Below, piece after piece: positions 19,098 to 28,550 of a stretch of 64,000 bases of DNA (positions within the stretch are counted from its first letter, which is position 1; every line of letters starts with the position of its first letter). Origin of the DNA: Rahnella victoriana (lineage in GTDB: Bacteria > Pseudomonadota > Gammaproteobacteria > Enterobacterales > Enterobacteriaceae). The notes beneath the pieces are model-generated. The model was not told the origin of the DNA and did not search any database. It saw nothing but the letters and a program-made list of their open reading frames with translations. The translations under genes and the position numbers were made by a program. The stretch is from assembly GCF_004330295.1 (NCBI RefSeq), contig NZ_SJOJ01000013.1, positions 62,001 through 126,000 of the forward strand, given 5' to 3'.

Positions 19098-19116
19098 ATA
19101 ATAATCATTATCATTC
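19098..19116. promoter_or_regulatory. Fur box over the ryhB promoter
   Basis: The minus strand reads AATGATAATGATTATTAT, made of repeated GATAAT-type hexamers. It overlaps the ryhB -10 element and spacer, so Fe-Fur would block transcription when iron is plentiful. Confidence 0.88.
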
Positions 19117-19223
19117 GCACTTGTAAAGCATTATTTTTCACCGAACATTCGATTGACAGTTTTCCTTTTCCTGATAAATGTAGAGGATATTCAAACAGTA
19201 ACCACAAAAAGAGGAGTGTCGCC

Positions 19224-19733
19224 ATGAGCGAAATAGTCATTCGTCACGCTGAAGCCCGGGATGCAGAGGCGCTTCAACACCTATACGCTCAGGTTCCTGT
19301 TTTCAGCGACACCCTGCAACTCCCTTACCCGCCTGCCACGCTATGGGAAGACCGGCTCGCCAATGCCGCGCCCGGCCGGTTCGCGCTGGTGGCCTGTATC
19401 GACGGCAAACTGGTGGGCAATCTGACCCTGATGGTCGAGCAGCCCTGGCGACGCCGCCATGTGGCCACATTCGGTATTGGTGTGGATACGCAATTTCAGG
19501 GAAGAGGCGTCGGCAGCGCGCTTATCGCCGCCGCCCTGGAGCTGTGCGACAAATGGCTGCATGTGACCCGCGTCGAGCTGACGGTCTATGCCGATAATGA
19601 CGTGGCGATCGGGCTGTATAAAAAGTTCGGATTCAGCGTTGAAGGCCTCAGCCCGTGCTACGCGATGCGCGACGGCGAACTGGTGGATACGCTGCATATG
19701 GGGCGCATCCACGGCGTCCGCTCACCGGCCTAA
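19224..19733 (+). CDS. yhhY: GNAT-family amino-acid N-acetyltransferase YhhY
   Basis: A 169-residue acetyltransferase beginning MSEIVIRHAEARDAEALQ. The acetyl-CoA loop QGRGVG is at 92-97. E. coli YhhY (AaT) acetylates several amino acids and affects sensitivity to toxic analogues. The ATG at 19224 has GAGGAGTG upstream. The reading frame extends back to 19071 through the ryhB promoter, but that part has no family similarity. Its stop overlaps the convergent yhhS stop by 4 bases. Confidence 0.95.
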   Translation: MSEIVIRHAEARDAEALQHLYAQVPVFSDTLQLPYPPATLWEDRLANAAPGRFALVACIDGKLVGNLTLMVEQPWRRRHVATFGIGVDTQFQGRGVGSALIAAALELCDKWLHVTRVELTVYADNDVAIGLYKKFGFSVEGLSPCYAMRDGELVDTLHMGRIHGVRSPA

Positions 19734-20956
19734 TCTGTACTGACCGTGGCGCGGGTGTCCTGCGCGGGCTGACGTAACAGCAACCGCACCACCAGCGCCA
19801 TCGCGATTAACACCAGCAGCGCCGAGCCGGGATAAATCGCATCGATTCCCGCCTGCGTCATCAACACCCCGGCCAGCGGCCCGGTGATCCCCAGCGATAA
19901 ATCGAGAAAGGCCGAATAGGTCGCCAGCGCGCTGCCCTGATTTTCCTGCGGCAATTTTTTGACTGCCACCACGCCCAGCGCCGGATAAACCAGCGAGAAC
20001 CCGACGCCGGTGATGAACGCCCCCGCCATTGCCGCCCACGCCGTCGGCGCGAAAAACACTATCATCAGCCCGGCGATTTCCACCACAAAACAGGCCAGCG
20101 CCACGCGCAATCCGCCAAAACGGTTGATGCTGTTGGGCAATAACAGCCGCATACCGACAAACGCCACGCTGAAGAATGTCAGGGAGAACGCCGCGCCCGA
20201 CCAGCCTTTGGCGGCGTAAAACAACGTGATGAAGGTGGCGATCACGCCAAAACCGGTGGAAGCCAGCGCCAGCATCATGCCGTAGGGCAGTATTTTTCCT
20301 AACACCTGACGGAACGGGATTTGCGTCGAGGCTTTGCCGGTCACCGGCGGTTTGCGCCACGCCGTGATCAATGCTGCCAGCGCCACCAGAATGATGCACA
20401 GTGACAGCAGGCTCAGGCCACCGGCGCTGAAAATCAGCACGCCGAGCGGCGCACCCATCGCCATCGCGCCGTACGTCACCACCCCGCTCCACGAAATCAC
20501 CTTGCCGATATGCAGGGATCCGACCACGCTGATGCCCCACAGCGTCGACCCGGTGCCGGCAAAACTTTGCCCGGCACCGAGCAGCAACCGCCCCAGACAC
20601 AGCAGCGCCAGACTGACCGCCGGTGAGGCGTCAAACCACAGTGCCAGCAGATAAAACACGCCACTGAGCAGACAGCCGCTCAGCCCGAACATCACCACCC
20701 TTTTTGGCCCGACTTTATCCGCATAACGCCCGGCATACGGACGGCTCAGCAGCGTCGCGAAGTATTGCAGGCTGATCACCAGCCCCGCCCAGAACGCGCT
20801 ATAGCCGAGGTGTTCATGCACATAACCCGGCAGGATCGCCAGCGGCAGGCCGATGGTCAGATAGTTGGCAAAGTTAAACACCAGAATGGAGAGGATGCGC
20901 AGCGTGGTCTTTGAGGAACTGGCGGACGTCAGGTCGGGCGAAGCAGGTTCAGGCAT
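19730..20956 (-). CDS. yhhS: Major facilitator transporter YhhS
   Basis: A 408-residue, 12-segment MFS protein of the YhhS/YfcJ family. Strongly conserved stretches are NFANYLTIGLPLAILPGYVH, LLSRPYAGRYADKVGPKRVV, GTGSTLWGISVVGSLHIGKV and YGAMAMGAPLGV. E. coli members have been linked to export of arabinose and other small compounds, but the natural substrate is uncertain. It is convergent with yhhY and divergent from the OlsF gene. Confidence 0.92.
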   Translation of the reverse strand: MPEPASPDLTSASSSKTTLRILSILVFNFANYLTIGLPLAILPGYVHEHLGYSAFWAGLVISLQYFATLLSRPYAGRYADKVGPKRVVMFGLSGCLLSGVFYLLALWFDASPAVSLALLCLGRLLLGAGQSFAGTGSTLWGISVVGSLHIGKVISWSGVVTYGAMAMGAPLGVLIFSAGGLSLLSLCIILVALAALITAWRKPPVTGKASTQIPFRQVLGKILPYGMMLALASTGFGVIATFITLFYAAKGWSGAAFSLTFFSVAFVGMRLLLPNSINRFGGLRVALACFVVEIAGLMIVFFAPTAWAAMAGAFITGVGFSLVYPALGVVAVKKLPQENQGSALATYSAFLDLSLGITGPLAGVLMTQAGIDAIYPGSALLVLIAMALVVRLLLRQPAQDTRATVSTD

Positions 20957-21154
20957 GGAAATCAGCGTCTCACGAAAGAAGGTTCAGGCGTGTTACGAAG
21001 CCGTAAATGAGTCTTTGACTTTATTAGTAATTGATGACTTTCGCAACAAATTGAACCGTTGTTTTATTCAGCTTTCGACGTACTGCCATCAAAGTGACAC
21101 ATCACTGTCATGCGCCCTGATTATGGTCGGGAGACTTCAACCGGAGGACATCCT

Positions 21155-22855
21155 ATGTTCAGCATGGATACCCTGTTTCAGGATCTCGACCCGCAGCAAA
21201 AAACCCCTTCCTGGCAACGCCGTCTGTTAAAAATCCTGTTCCGCGAAAAAGAGTTCCACCGCTTTGCCGACCAGTACCGGCACCTGAAAGGGATTGATAT
21301 GGCCGAGCAGGTGCTTGAGCATTTTGCCATCCGCTGTGAACTGACCGAACGCGACCGGGAACAAATCCCGAGTTACGGCCCGGTGGTGATTGTGGCGAAC
21401 CATCCGATCGGAACGCTGGACGGACTGGCGCTTCTGCACGCCGTGGCGTCGGTGCGTCCGGACGTCAAAGTGGTGGCAAATCAGTTGCTGTCGCTGGTCT
21501 CGTCGCTCGGCAGTCTGATGATCCCGGTGGATAACATGGGCAACCGCACGCGGCGCAATCAGGTGACGCAAATGCAGGAGCATCTGGAAAATCAGGGCGT
21601 GCTGATTGTGTTTCCGGCGGGCGAAGTCTCACGAATGAGCAGCAAAGGCGTGCGCGACGGCAAATGGCACACCGGTTTTATCCGTCTCGCCGCCAAAGCC
21701 CGTGCGCCGGTGGTCCCGGTGCATATCAGCGGCAGCAACAGCGCGCTGTTTTATCTCAGCTCAATGATTTACCGACCGCTCAGCACACTGCTGCTGGTGC
21801 ATGAGATGTTTGGTCAGCGCGGCAACAGCCTGACACTCAAAATTGGCGCACGCATCCCCTACTCAGGCTGGCACGACGGCCAGATGCAGGCGGGCGATCT
21901 GGCGGCACGTTTCCGCAAACATCTTTACCGTCTCGGCGCGGGCAAGCCGGGGTTGTTCCATACCGAAACGTCCATTGCCCGTGCGGAAGACCGCGCGGTG
22001 CTGAAACACGCACTGGAAGCCAGCGAAGTGCTGGGCAAGACGCCCGACGGCAAGATGATTTATCTCTACCGCCGCCACGGCGAAGACACCGTGCCGATTT
22101 TGCGCGAGCTGGGGCGTTTACGTGAAATCGCCTTCCGCGCTGTAGGCGAAGGCAGCGGCCGCCGTCGTGATCTCGACGGCTATGATGACGATTATTATCA
22201 CCTGGTGTTATGGGATCCGCAGGCGCTGGAAATTGTCGGCGCTTACCGGTTTATCCCCACCGCAGAACACGTCGCCAGCAAAGGGCTGAACGGCATCTAC
22301 AGCCAGAGCCTGTTTCAGTACGGCCATCAGATGGATCCGATCCTGGCGCAGGGTATCGAACTCGGACGCAGCTTTATTCAGCCCGCCTACTGGGGCAAGC
22401 GCGGGCTGGATTATCTGTGGCTTGGTATCGGGGCGTATCTGGCGAAATATCCGCAGACCCGTTATCTGTTCGGACCGGTGTCGATTTCCGGCGGTATGCC
22501 GTTGCCGGCTCGCGATCTGCTGGTGGCGTTCTACCGGCTTTATTTCCCGCCGACGCTGCCGCTGGCGACCTCACGACGCCCTTATCCGGCCTCGCTGCCC
22601 GACGTGCTGGCGCAGTTTTGCGGTGATAATTATCAGGAAGATTTACAGCGCCTGAAACGCCTGCTGGCGAATCTCGGGTGCAGTATTCCGGCACTGTATA
22701 AACAGTATTCCGAACTTTGCGAAACCGGCGGCGTGCAGTTTATTGATTTCGGCAGTGATCCTGAGTTCAGTCACTGCATCGACGGGCTGGTGCTGGTGGA
22801 TCTCAGCCAGTTAAAACCGGCCAAATTTGAGCGATATATTGGGGTGCATCACTGA
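21155..22855 (+). CDS. olsF: Bifunctional ornithine-lipid acyltransferase, OlsF type
   Basis: A 566-residue fusion. The N-terminal half is a lysophospholipid-acyltransferase fold with NHPIGTLDG at 82-90 (H83 and D89) and FPAGEVSR at 153-160, like OlsA/hemolysin-type O-acyltransferases. The C-terminal half (about 300-560) is an OlsB-type GNAT-like N-acyltransferase, with IGAYRFIPTAE-type and ELGRSFI motifs. Serratia OlsF, a protein of this design, makes phosphate-free ornithine lipids. Ornithine N-acylation followed by O-acylation at the inner membrane is therefore predicted. GGAGGA precedes the ATG at 21155. It stands alone with its own terminator. Confidence 0.8.
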   Translation: MFSMDTLFQDLDPQQKTPSWQRRLLKILFREKEFHRFADQYRHLKGIDMAEQVLEHFAIRCELTERDREQIPSYGPVVIVANHPIGTLDGLALLHAVASVRPDVKVVANQLLSLVSSLGSLMIPVDNMGNRTRRNQVTQMQEHLENQGVLIVFPAGEVSRMSSKGVRDGKWHTGFIRLAAKARAPVVPVHISGSNSALFYLSSMIYRPLSTLLLVHEMFGQRGNSLTLKIGARIPYSGWHDGQMQAGDLAARFRKHLYRLGAGKPGLFHTETSIARAEDRAVLKHALEASEVLGKTPDGKMIYLYRRHGEDTVPILRELGRLREIAFRAVGEGSGRRRDLDGYDDDYYHLVLWDPQALEIVGAYRFIPTAEHVASKGLNGIYSQSLFQYGHQMDPILAQGIELGRSFIQPAYWGKRGLDYLWLGIGAYLAKYPQTRYLFGPVSISGGMPLPARDLLVAFYRLYFPPTLPLATSRRPYPASLPDVLAQFCGDNYQEDLQRLKRLLANLGCSIPALYKQYSELCETGGVQFIDFGSDPEFSHCIDGLVLVDLSQLKPAKFERYIGVHH

Positions 22856-22881
22856 CGCTGCTGGCAGCGTGATTCAGAAAC

Positions 22882-22911
22882 AAAAAGGGCGCAAAAAATT
22901 GCGCCCTTTTT
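22882..22911. terminator. Terminator behind olsF
   Basis: AAAAAGGGCGCAA pairs with TTGCGCCCTTTTT around a 4-base A loop, with the A/T flanks of a bidirectional terminator. The gene at 23001 ends towards it from the other side. Confidence 0.92.
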
Positions 22912-23000
22912 ATGGCAAACCATTCACCGCATCAATATATATAACCAATATATTCTCTCCGCATATTTTGGTTATTTTATTGTAATGATTTTTCGCTTGT

Positions 23001-23267
23001 TTAGTAAATTACGCCATTTTCTTCCAGCAATTTTTGCATTACCCTTATTTCTTCTTTATAGACAAACCGCACCTGATTCCCACCGGAATATACGCTTTGT
23101 TCGTCAATAAAAGCCAGGCAGGGAAAGGAGTCCGGCACAGATTCAGTGAGAACCTCTTCTAATTCTTCATCAGTGAAGATCGAAGCATTCAAAGGGTTAT
23201 GGTTGATATTTAAAAAATCTTCCATAAACCATTTCTCAAAATTGGATTTATCAGTCAGGACTTTCAT
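23001..23267 (-). CDS. Small protein of unknown function, 88 residues
   Basis: I do not recognise this protein. It is acidic (many Glu/Asp), has no membrane segment or signal peptide, and includes SGGNQVRFVYKEEIRVMQKL. The ATG at 23267 follows AAGAAGG; a GTG one codon upstream is too close to that site. It lies in a patch of clearly AT-rich DNA with the divergent LysR gene at 23403. The 135-base gap between them probably holds both promoters, so the LysR protein may control it. Confidence 0.65.
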   Translation of the reverse strand: MKVLTDKSNFEKWFMEDFLNINHNPLNASIFTDEELEEVLTESVPDSFPCLAFIDEQSVYSGGNQVRFVYKEEIRVMQKLLEENGVIY

Positions 23268-23402
23268 CACACCTTCTTTTCATCAGTTCGGCCATGGGTG
23301 TTATTAGGCATTTCACTGGCCGGATACTCAATAGAGTTTTTTCGAAGTCGTGATTTGAAATATTTTCATTACCCATCTTATGCCTTTGATTAGAAAGAAA
23401 AT

Positions 23403-24287
23403 ATGAACAATAAATTTGACTATAACCTCATAAAAACCCTGGTCCTGATCTTTGAAACAAGAAGCATGACAAAATCCGCACAGGCGCTGGGCATATCATC
23501 GCCCACACTGACCTATGCATTAAATAAACTGCGTGATTATTATAATGATCCGTTATTTTTCAAATCCGTGAAAGGACTTAAAGCCACGCCGCTCGCGAAC
23601 CAGCTTTATCCTTCCTTTAAGAAGATTGACGAAGAAATATCGCATTCCGTGATGATCACGACGGATGTAACCCCTGAAATCTCTAATGTTATTATCCGCA
23701 CCAACACGATGATTGAATATTATCTGATGGATAAATTATTAGAAAACAACAGATTTCCGGAAGAACTTAATTTTACATTTAACAACCGCATCATGCTCGA
23801 AGATCAGCGGGTCACCGCGCTGGTCTCCCGGGAAGTCGATATTGATATTGGTTCCGCCATTAGGCTTAACCACTCGTTTATTTCGACCAAAATCGCCCAG
23901 TCGCGGATCATCGGTTTGTGCCGTGACGGGCATCCGCGAATTAAAAATAAGCTCAGCAGCGAGCAATGGATGGCCGAAGAACATATTGTACTCAGCTCTG
24001 CCGAGACCAATGCTTATCTTCCTGAAAAACTTTATGGCCTGTCCCATCAGAGAAATATCCGTTATCGCTCTAACTCGTTGCTCAATATGCTTTATTGCAT
24101 TGAGAAAAGTGATTTTGTTATGTTTTTCCCGGCGTTTCTGCTCAAACATATCCCGGCACATCTCGCCCTGCGCAGGGTAGAAATCCCCTGGATGGAAGAA
24201 GATACGCTGGATATTTATGCCTATATTCACAGCAAGGCGAAAAATGATGAGCGGCTGGAAAGAATTATCCAGCTATTGAAAAAGTAG
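23403..24287 (+). CDS. LysR-family transcriptional regulator
   Basis: A 294-residue protein with the N-terminal winged helix-turn-helix at about 6-65 (FETRSMTKSAQALGISSPTL, then ALNKLRDYYNDPLF), followed by a substrate-binding-type effector domain. The sequence is AT-rich and Asn/Lys-rich compared with its neighbours, suggesting acquisition. The N-terminal arrangement resembles the LeuO/NodD-like branch more than CysB. The nearest possible targets are the divergent small gene at 23001 and the FKBP gene at 24348. No ligand can be inferred. Confidence 0.88.
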   Translation: MNNKFDYNLIKTLVLIFETRSMTKSAQALGISSPTLTYALNKLRDYYNDPLFFKSVKGLKATPLANQLYPSFKKIDEEISHSVMITTDVTPEISNVIIRTNTMIEYYLMDKLLENNRFPEELNFTFNNRIMLEDQRVTALVSREVDIDIGSAIRLNHSFISTKIAQSRIIGLCRDGHPRIKNKLSSEQWMAEEHIVLSSAETNAYLPEKLYGLSHQRNIRYRSNSLLNMLYCIEKSDFVMFFPAFLLKHIPAHLALRRVEIPWMEEDTLDIYAYIHSKAKNDERLERIIQLLKK

Positions 24288-24347
24288 ATAATCATTTTCA
24301 GCGCAATAACCTGCGAGAAAATATCATCCGGCCGCTCAGACATTCAT

Positions 24348-25319
24348 TTATGGCTTATTCACATCCGCCACAGCAATGGTGTAAATCACGACGGTATTGA
24401 GCGGCGATGCACCTTTGTCGTCTTTCGCGTTTTCGAGTGTGGATGGCGGGATCACCACCGTTACCTGCCCCCCTTTACGAATTAATTTCACGCTGTCACG
24501 CAACACAGGCGGCATTTCCGAAATGCGGAAAATCTGATAAGCATTATCGACCTGCGGCCCGTCAATGACGGTGCCATCAACCAGGGTGCCTTTATAATTG
24601 ATCTGCACGGTATCCGTATTCTTCAGCGCCGGACCCTCACCTTTATTATCAATCAGATATAATAAACCCTGCTTCGTCTTTTTGACGCCTTCCTGTTTTG
24701 CAAAAGCCTCAATATAGGCTTTATCTGCCGCCTGTTTTTTCGCATTTTGCGCCTGCGTCAGCACTTTGACCTGCTCATCAAACGTGGACATGGTGAGACG
24801 GATATCTTCGTCGCTCATCTTGCCCTGATGACTAAACGTATCTGCGATACCGGCCAGCAAAATATTCTTATTCAGGGTGATATGCAGATTTTTCTGCACC
24901 GCGAGTTGCTCCTCGATAAAGTGCGCCAGCATGACACCGCTGGCATACGCCCGCTTTTGCTCTTCACTTTCCAGCATGTTTGCCGGTGCAGGTTCAATAC
25001 CCGCCGCTTTAATACTTTCTGCGGTCACCTCTTCAGAAGGCGACGCTTTCACCGGCGGTGCAGCAGCAGGTTCCGCAGCTGCTTGCGCTGTCGCGTCTGA
25101 CGTCTCAACCGGTACCGCATCCGGCTTGACTGCCTGAGCTGGCGCAGGCGCTGTCTCATCAGCTTTCACCGGTTTCTCCGGCACCACAACAGCCGGAGCG
25201 GTGAGCGCGGCCGGTGGCGTCTCCACCGCAGCCTGTTCAGCCGCATTTGAAGACGAAGCAAACCCCGACAATGTCAGGAGGCTGAACAGATAAAGTCCTT
25301 TAGGGCGTGAGAGGTCCAT
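24348..25319 (-). CDS. Periplasmic FKBP-type peptidyl-prolyl isomerase
   Basis: A 323-residue FkpA/Mip-like folding helper. A signal peptide spans residues 1 to about 27 (LTLSGFASSSNAA). A long Ala/Pro/Val-rich low-complexity linker follows to about residue 100. An FKBP_N dimerisation helix lies at about 115-215 (ASGVMLAHFIEEQL, DEQVKVLTQAQNAKKQAADK) and the FKBP_C domain at about 220-320. The catalytic domain is atypical: VQINYKGTLVDGTVIDG is present, but the usual YG and IPP core at the end reads STLENAKDDKGASPLNTVVI. Isomerase activity may be weak. It is longer than typical FkpA because of the linker. Confidence 0.88.
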   Translation of the reverse strand: MDLSRPKGLYLFSLLTLSGFASSSNAAEQAAVETPPAALTAPAVVVPEKPVKADETAPAPAQAVKPDAVPVETSDATAQAAAEPAAAPPVKASPSEEVTAESIKAAGIEPAPANMLESEEQKRAYASGVMLAHFIEEQLAVQKNLHITLNKNILLAGIADTFSHQGKMSDEDIRLTMSTFDEQVKVLTQAQNAKKQAADKAYIEAFAKQEGVKKTKQGLLYLIDNKGEGPALKNTDTVQINYKGTLVDGTVIDGPQVDNAYQIFRISEMPPVLRDSVKLIRKGGQVTVVIPPSTLENAKDDKGASPLNTVVIYTIAVADVNKP

Positions 25320-25381
25320 AACTTTCCTTGTGAATTGTTGATTGTAGGTTGCTGATAAATATGACGCAGATTTCCTCCCTG

Positions 25382-25402
25382 CCTTCCCCTTCGCAGGGGG
25401 AG
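25382..25402. repeat. REP-like hairpin behind yhiN
   Basis: CCTTCCCCT and AGGGGGAGG flank TCGC. This is the same hairpin type as the pair at 7577-7690. It lies right after the yhiN stop and may serve as its terminator. Confidence 0.7.
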
Positions 25403-25412
25403 GCGCTAAAAA

Positions 25413-26621
25413 TCATTTCACCGCAAACGATCGCGCCATCAGATCCTGCGCGCATGCCCACGCCGAACTCCAGGCCCACTGGAAGTTATAACCGCCCAGC
25501 CAGCCGGTGACGTCCACCACTTCGCCGATGAAATACAGACCCGGCACCTTAGCGGCAGCCATGGTTTTTGAGGATAATTCTTTGGTATCGACGCCGCCAA
25601 GCGTCACTTCTGCCGTGCGGTAGCCTTCGGTGCCATTCGGTTGCACCTGCCAGTTTTGCAGTTGTTCAACCAGTTCGGCCTGCTGCGGCACATTCAGTTG
25701 CTTCAGCGTGACATCCGGTAACTGACCGAGGGTTTGCAGGCATTCGACCAGACGTTTTGGCAGTTGCATCGCCAGCGTATTTTTCAGGCTCTGATTCGGA
25801 TGTGCCTGACGCTGTTCATTCAGAAACGCCGCCAGATCGACATCAGGAAGTAAGTTAACGCTCACAAACTCGCCAGGCAGCCAGTAACTTGAAAGCTGTA
25901 AAACCGCCGGGCCGGACATGCCGCGATGGGTGAACAGGATGCTTTCACGGAAAACGGTGCCATCTTCCGCCGTCAGTACCGCAGGCACTGACACGCCGGA
26001 GAGCGTCTGTAAGTGATCCAGCAGCGGTTTATGCAGGGTAAAAGGCACCAGACCGGCGCGGGTCGGCAGGACTTTCAAACCAAACTGTTCGGCAAGACGG
26101 TATCCAAACGGCGAAGCGCCCAGTCCCGGCATGGAAAGTCCGCCGCTGGCAATCACAAGTGAGTGAGTACTTACAGTTGAGCCGTTCACCTTGATAATAA
26201 AGCCCTCTTCGGTTTTCTGAACGTCGGAAATCTCGCTGCGCAGACGCACATCGACATGACCCAGTTCGCATTCCTTATCGAGCATTGCCACAATTTGCTG
26301 GGCAGAATCATCACAGAACAACTGACCGAGGGTTTTCTCATGCCAGGCGATGCCGTAGCGGTTGACCATATCGATGAAATCCCACTGGGTATAACGCGCC
26401 AGCGCGGATTTACAAAAATGCGGGTTTTCGGAAAGATAGGCAGCGGGTTCGGCGTAAAGGTTAGTGAAATTGCAGCGTCCGCCGCCTGACATCAGAATTT
26501 TACGCCCGGTTTTTTTCCCGTTATCCAGCAGCAGAACCCGGCAGCCACCTTGTCCGGCCTGTGCTGCGCAGAACATACCCGCCGCACCTGCACCAATGAC
26601 TACCACATCAACCTGTTCCAC
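25413..26621 (-). CDS. yhiN: FAD-dependent oxidoreductase YhiN (HI0933/BaiN family)
   Basis: A 402-residue flavoprotein. The FAD-binding motif VIGAGAAGMF is near the N-terminus, with GRKILMSGGGRCNFTN next and the C-terminal GEVVDVTGWLGGYNFQWAWS. The family includes the bile-acid reductase BaiN; the E. coli function is unknown. The GTG at 26621 is chosen because GAGAGG lies six bases before it and the length then matches E. coli. A TTG at 26648 would add nine unconserved residues. It is divergent from pitA, as in E. coli. Confidence 0.93.
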   Translation of the reverse strand: MEQVDVVVIGAGAAGMFCAAQAGQGGCRVLLLDNGKKTGRKILMSGGGRCNFTNLYAEPAAYLSENPHFCKSALARYTQWDFIDMVNRYGIAWHEKTLGQLFCDDSAQQIVAMLDKECELGHVDVRLRSEISDVQKTEEGFIIKVNGSTVSTHSLVIASGGLSMPGLGASPFGYRLAEQFGLKVLPTRAGLVPFTLHKPLLDHLQTLSGVSVPAVLTAEDGTVFRESILFTHRGMSGPAVLQLSSYWLPGEFVSVNLLPDVDLAAFLNEQRQAHPNQSLKNTLAMQLPKRLVECLQTLGQLPDVTLKQLNVPQQAELVEQLQNWQVQPNGTEGYRTAEVTLGGVDTKELSSKTMAAAKVPGLYFIGEVVDVTGWLGGYNFQWAWSSAWACAQDLMARSFAVK

Positions 26622-26942
26622 TTTTGGCCTCTCTTTATGAAAATTCAACTACGTTTTAGATAGGGTTTACCCCTTACCGATGGGCGTTCAGGCCGCATGA
26701 TGCCGCGGATTGTAAGGGACAGCCGCCGCTTAGACCAGCCAGACTGTCCGCTTTCTGAACGTCGTAAGTAAATGTTTCTGTGAGTAAAGAGGGAATAACG
26801 TTTTGATAAATAAAAATTTAATTGAAACAAAGCCAAATATTGAACTGTTTTTAGTCAAAAAAATGTCATATTTTCCTTTTCCCGTCCCCCTGTTCTCGCA
26901 GATAATGCGCGGCGTTCATGACCACTAACTGGCGTAACAATT
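26622..26942. other. Control region between yhiN and pitA
   Basis: 321 bases without a gene. The right half, next to pitA, is AT-rich and should hold the pitA promoter. The left half is GC-rich and holds the yhiN ribosome-binding site. I see no recognisable operator and no Pho box. Confidence 0.6.
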
Positions 26943-28448
26943 ATGCTGCATCTATTTGCCGGATTGGATATTCATACCGGTTCTTTATTGATTCTCGCGT
27001 TACTGTTTGTTCTGTTCTACGAAGCCATTAATGGTTTCCATGACACAGCCAACGCAGTAGCAACCGTCATCTATACCCGGGCAATGCGTTCGCAATTAGC
27101 GGTCGTGATGGCAGGGGTATTTAACTTCTTTGGCGTCCTGCTCGGTGGTTTGAGTGTGGCCTATGCCATCGTCCATTTACTTCCAACCGATTTACTGCTT
27201 AACGTAGGTTCCGCACATGGCCTCGCCATGGTGTTCTCTATGTTGCTGGCGGCGATCATCTGGAACCTCGGCACCTGGTACTTTGGCCTGCCGGCGTCCA
27301 GTTCCCACACGCTGATTGGTGCCATCATTGGCGTCGGGCTGACCAATGCATTAATGACCCACACGTCTGTGGTCGATGCGTTAAACATCCCGAAAATGAT
27401 CGGCATTTTTGCCTCTCTGATTATCTCACCGCTGGTCGGGATGATTATGGCAGGCACCATGATTTTCCTGTTGCGCCGTTATTGGAGTGGCAACAAGAAA
27501 CATGCCCGTATCCACCTGACGCCTGCTGAACGTGAAAAGAAAGACGGCAAGAAGAAGCCGCCATTCTGGACCCGTATTGGCCTGATCCTGTCGGCTATCG
27601 GCGTGAGTTTCTCTCACGGCGCAAACGACGGCCAGAAAGGTATCGGCCTGATCATGCTGGTCTTGATCGGTGTGGCACCGGCAGGTTTCGTGGTGAACAT
27701 GAGCGCGACCGGATACGACATTACCCGTACCCGCGATGCCGTGACGCACCTCGGTCAGTACTATCAGCAGCATGTGGATGCCGTCCCACACGTCGTTGCG
27801 CTGACGCCGCTGGTGCCTGCACCGGACGTCAACATTGCGCCTACCGACGAGCCGAAAGTGTTCCACTGCGACAGCAGCCACGCACTTGACGCCATTGGGC
27901 GCGCTCAGACCCTGCTGACCAATTTGCAGTCCTACAGCGACCTGTCACCGGAAGAACGCAGCCATATGCGTCGTCTGCTGATGTGTGTTTCTGATACTGC
28001 GGATAAAGTCGCGAAGCTGCCGGAAACCTCCGCGGCGGACAAACGCTTCCTCGGCGAGCTGAAAACCGACATTCTGCAGACGGTTGAATACGCGCCTATC
28101 TGGATCATCATCGCTGTGGCGCTCGCACTGGCCATCGGTACCATGATTGGTTGGAAACGTGTGGCGACCACTATCGGCGAGAAGATTGGTAAGAAAGGCA
28201 TGACCTACGCACAGGGCCTGTCTGCCCAGCTGACGGCGGCGCTGTCTATCGGCGTGGCCAGTTACACCGGCATGCCGGTTTCCACCACGCACGTACTGTC
28301 TTCTGCGGTTGCAGGTACCATGATTGTGGATGGCGGCGGTGTGCAGTCGAAGACGGTGAAAAACATCGCCATGGCGTGGATCTTAACCCTGCCAGTGTCG
28401 ATTGTGCTGTCCGGTGTCCTGTACTGGATTGCGCTGAAGCTGATCTGA
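26943..28448 (+). CDS. pitA: Low-affinity phosphate/metal-phosphate transporter PitA
   Basis: Proton-driven uptake of metal-phosphate complexes, constitutive in E. coli. It has 501 residues. The two Pit repeats carry the paired signatures [20 protein letters not shown] (about 25-45) and [20 protein letters not shown] (about 221-240), and a third conserved block [16 protein letters not shown] lies near the end. A large central cytoplasmic loop (about 265-375) is expected for PitA. A strong terminator follows. Confidence 0.97.
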   Translation: MLHLFAGLDIHTGSLLILALLFVLFYEAINGFHDTANAVATVIYTRAMRSQLAVVMAGVFNFFGVLLGGLSVAYAIVHLLPTDLLLNVGSAHGLAMVFSMLLAAIIWNLGTWYFGLPASSSHTLIGAIIGVGLTNALMTHTSVVDALNIPKMIGIFASLIISPLVGMIMAGTMIFLLRRYWSGNKKHARIHLTPAEREKKDGKKKPPFWTRIGLILSAIGVSFSHGANDGQKGIGLIMLVLIGVAPAGFVVNMSATGYDITRTRDAVTHLGQYYQQHVDAVPHVVALTPLVPAPDVNIAPTDEPKVFHCDSSHALDAIGRAQTLLTNLQSYSDLSPEERSHMRRLLMCVSDTADKVAKLPETSAADKRFLGELKTDILQTVEYAPIWIIIAVALALAIGTMIGWKRVATTIGEKIGKKGMTYAQGLSAQLTAALSIGVASYTGMPVSTTHVLSSAVAGTMIVDGGGVQSKTVKNIAMAWILTLPVSIVLSGVLYWIALKLI

Positions 28449-28467
28449 TCCTTATCTGACCGGCATT

Positions 28468-28502
28468 AAAAAGGCGACTCTGCTCAGCAGGTCGCCTTTT
28501 TT
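28468..28502 (+). terminator. Terminator of pitA
   Basis: AAAAAGGCGAC pairs with GTCGCCTTTTTT. The loop has a small inner CTG/CAG stem, and a T tract follows. Confidence 0.92.
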
Positions 28503-28550
28503 GTTTCCTTTTTCACACATCCTCCCTAATTCATCACCAAAGTAATTGGA

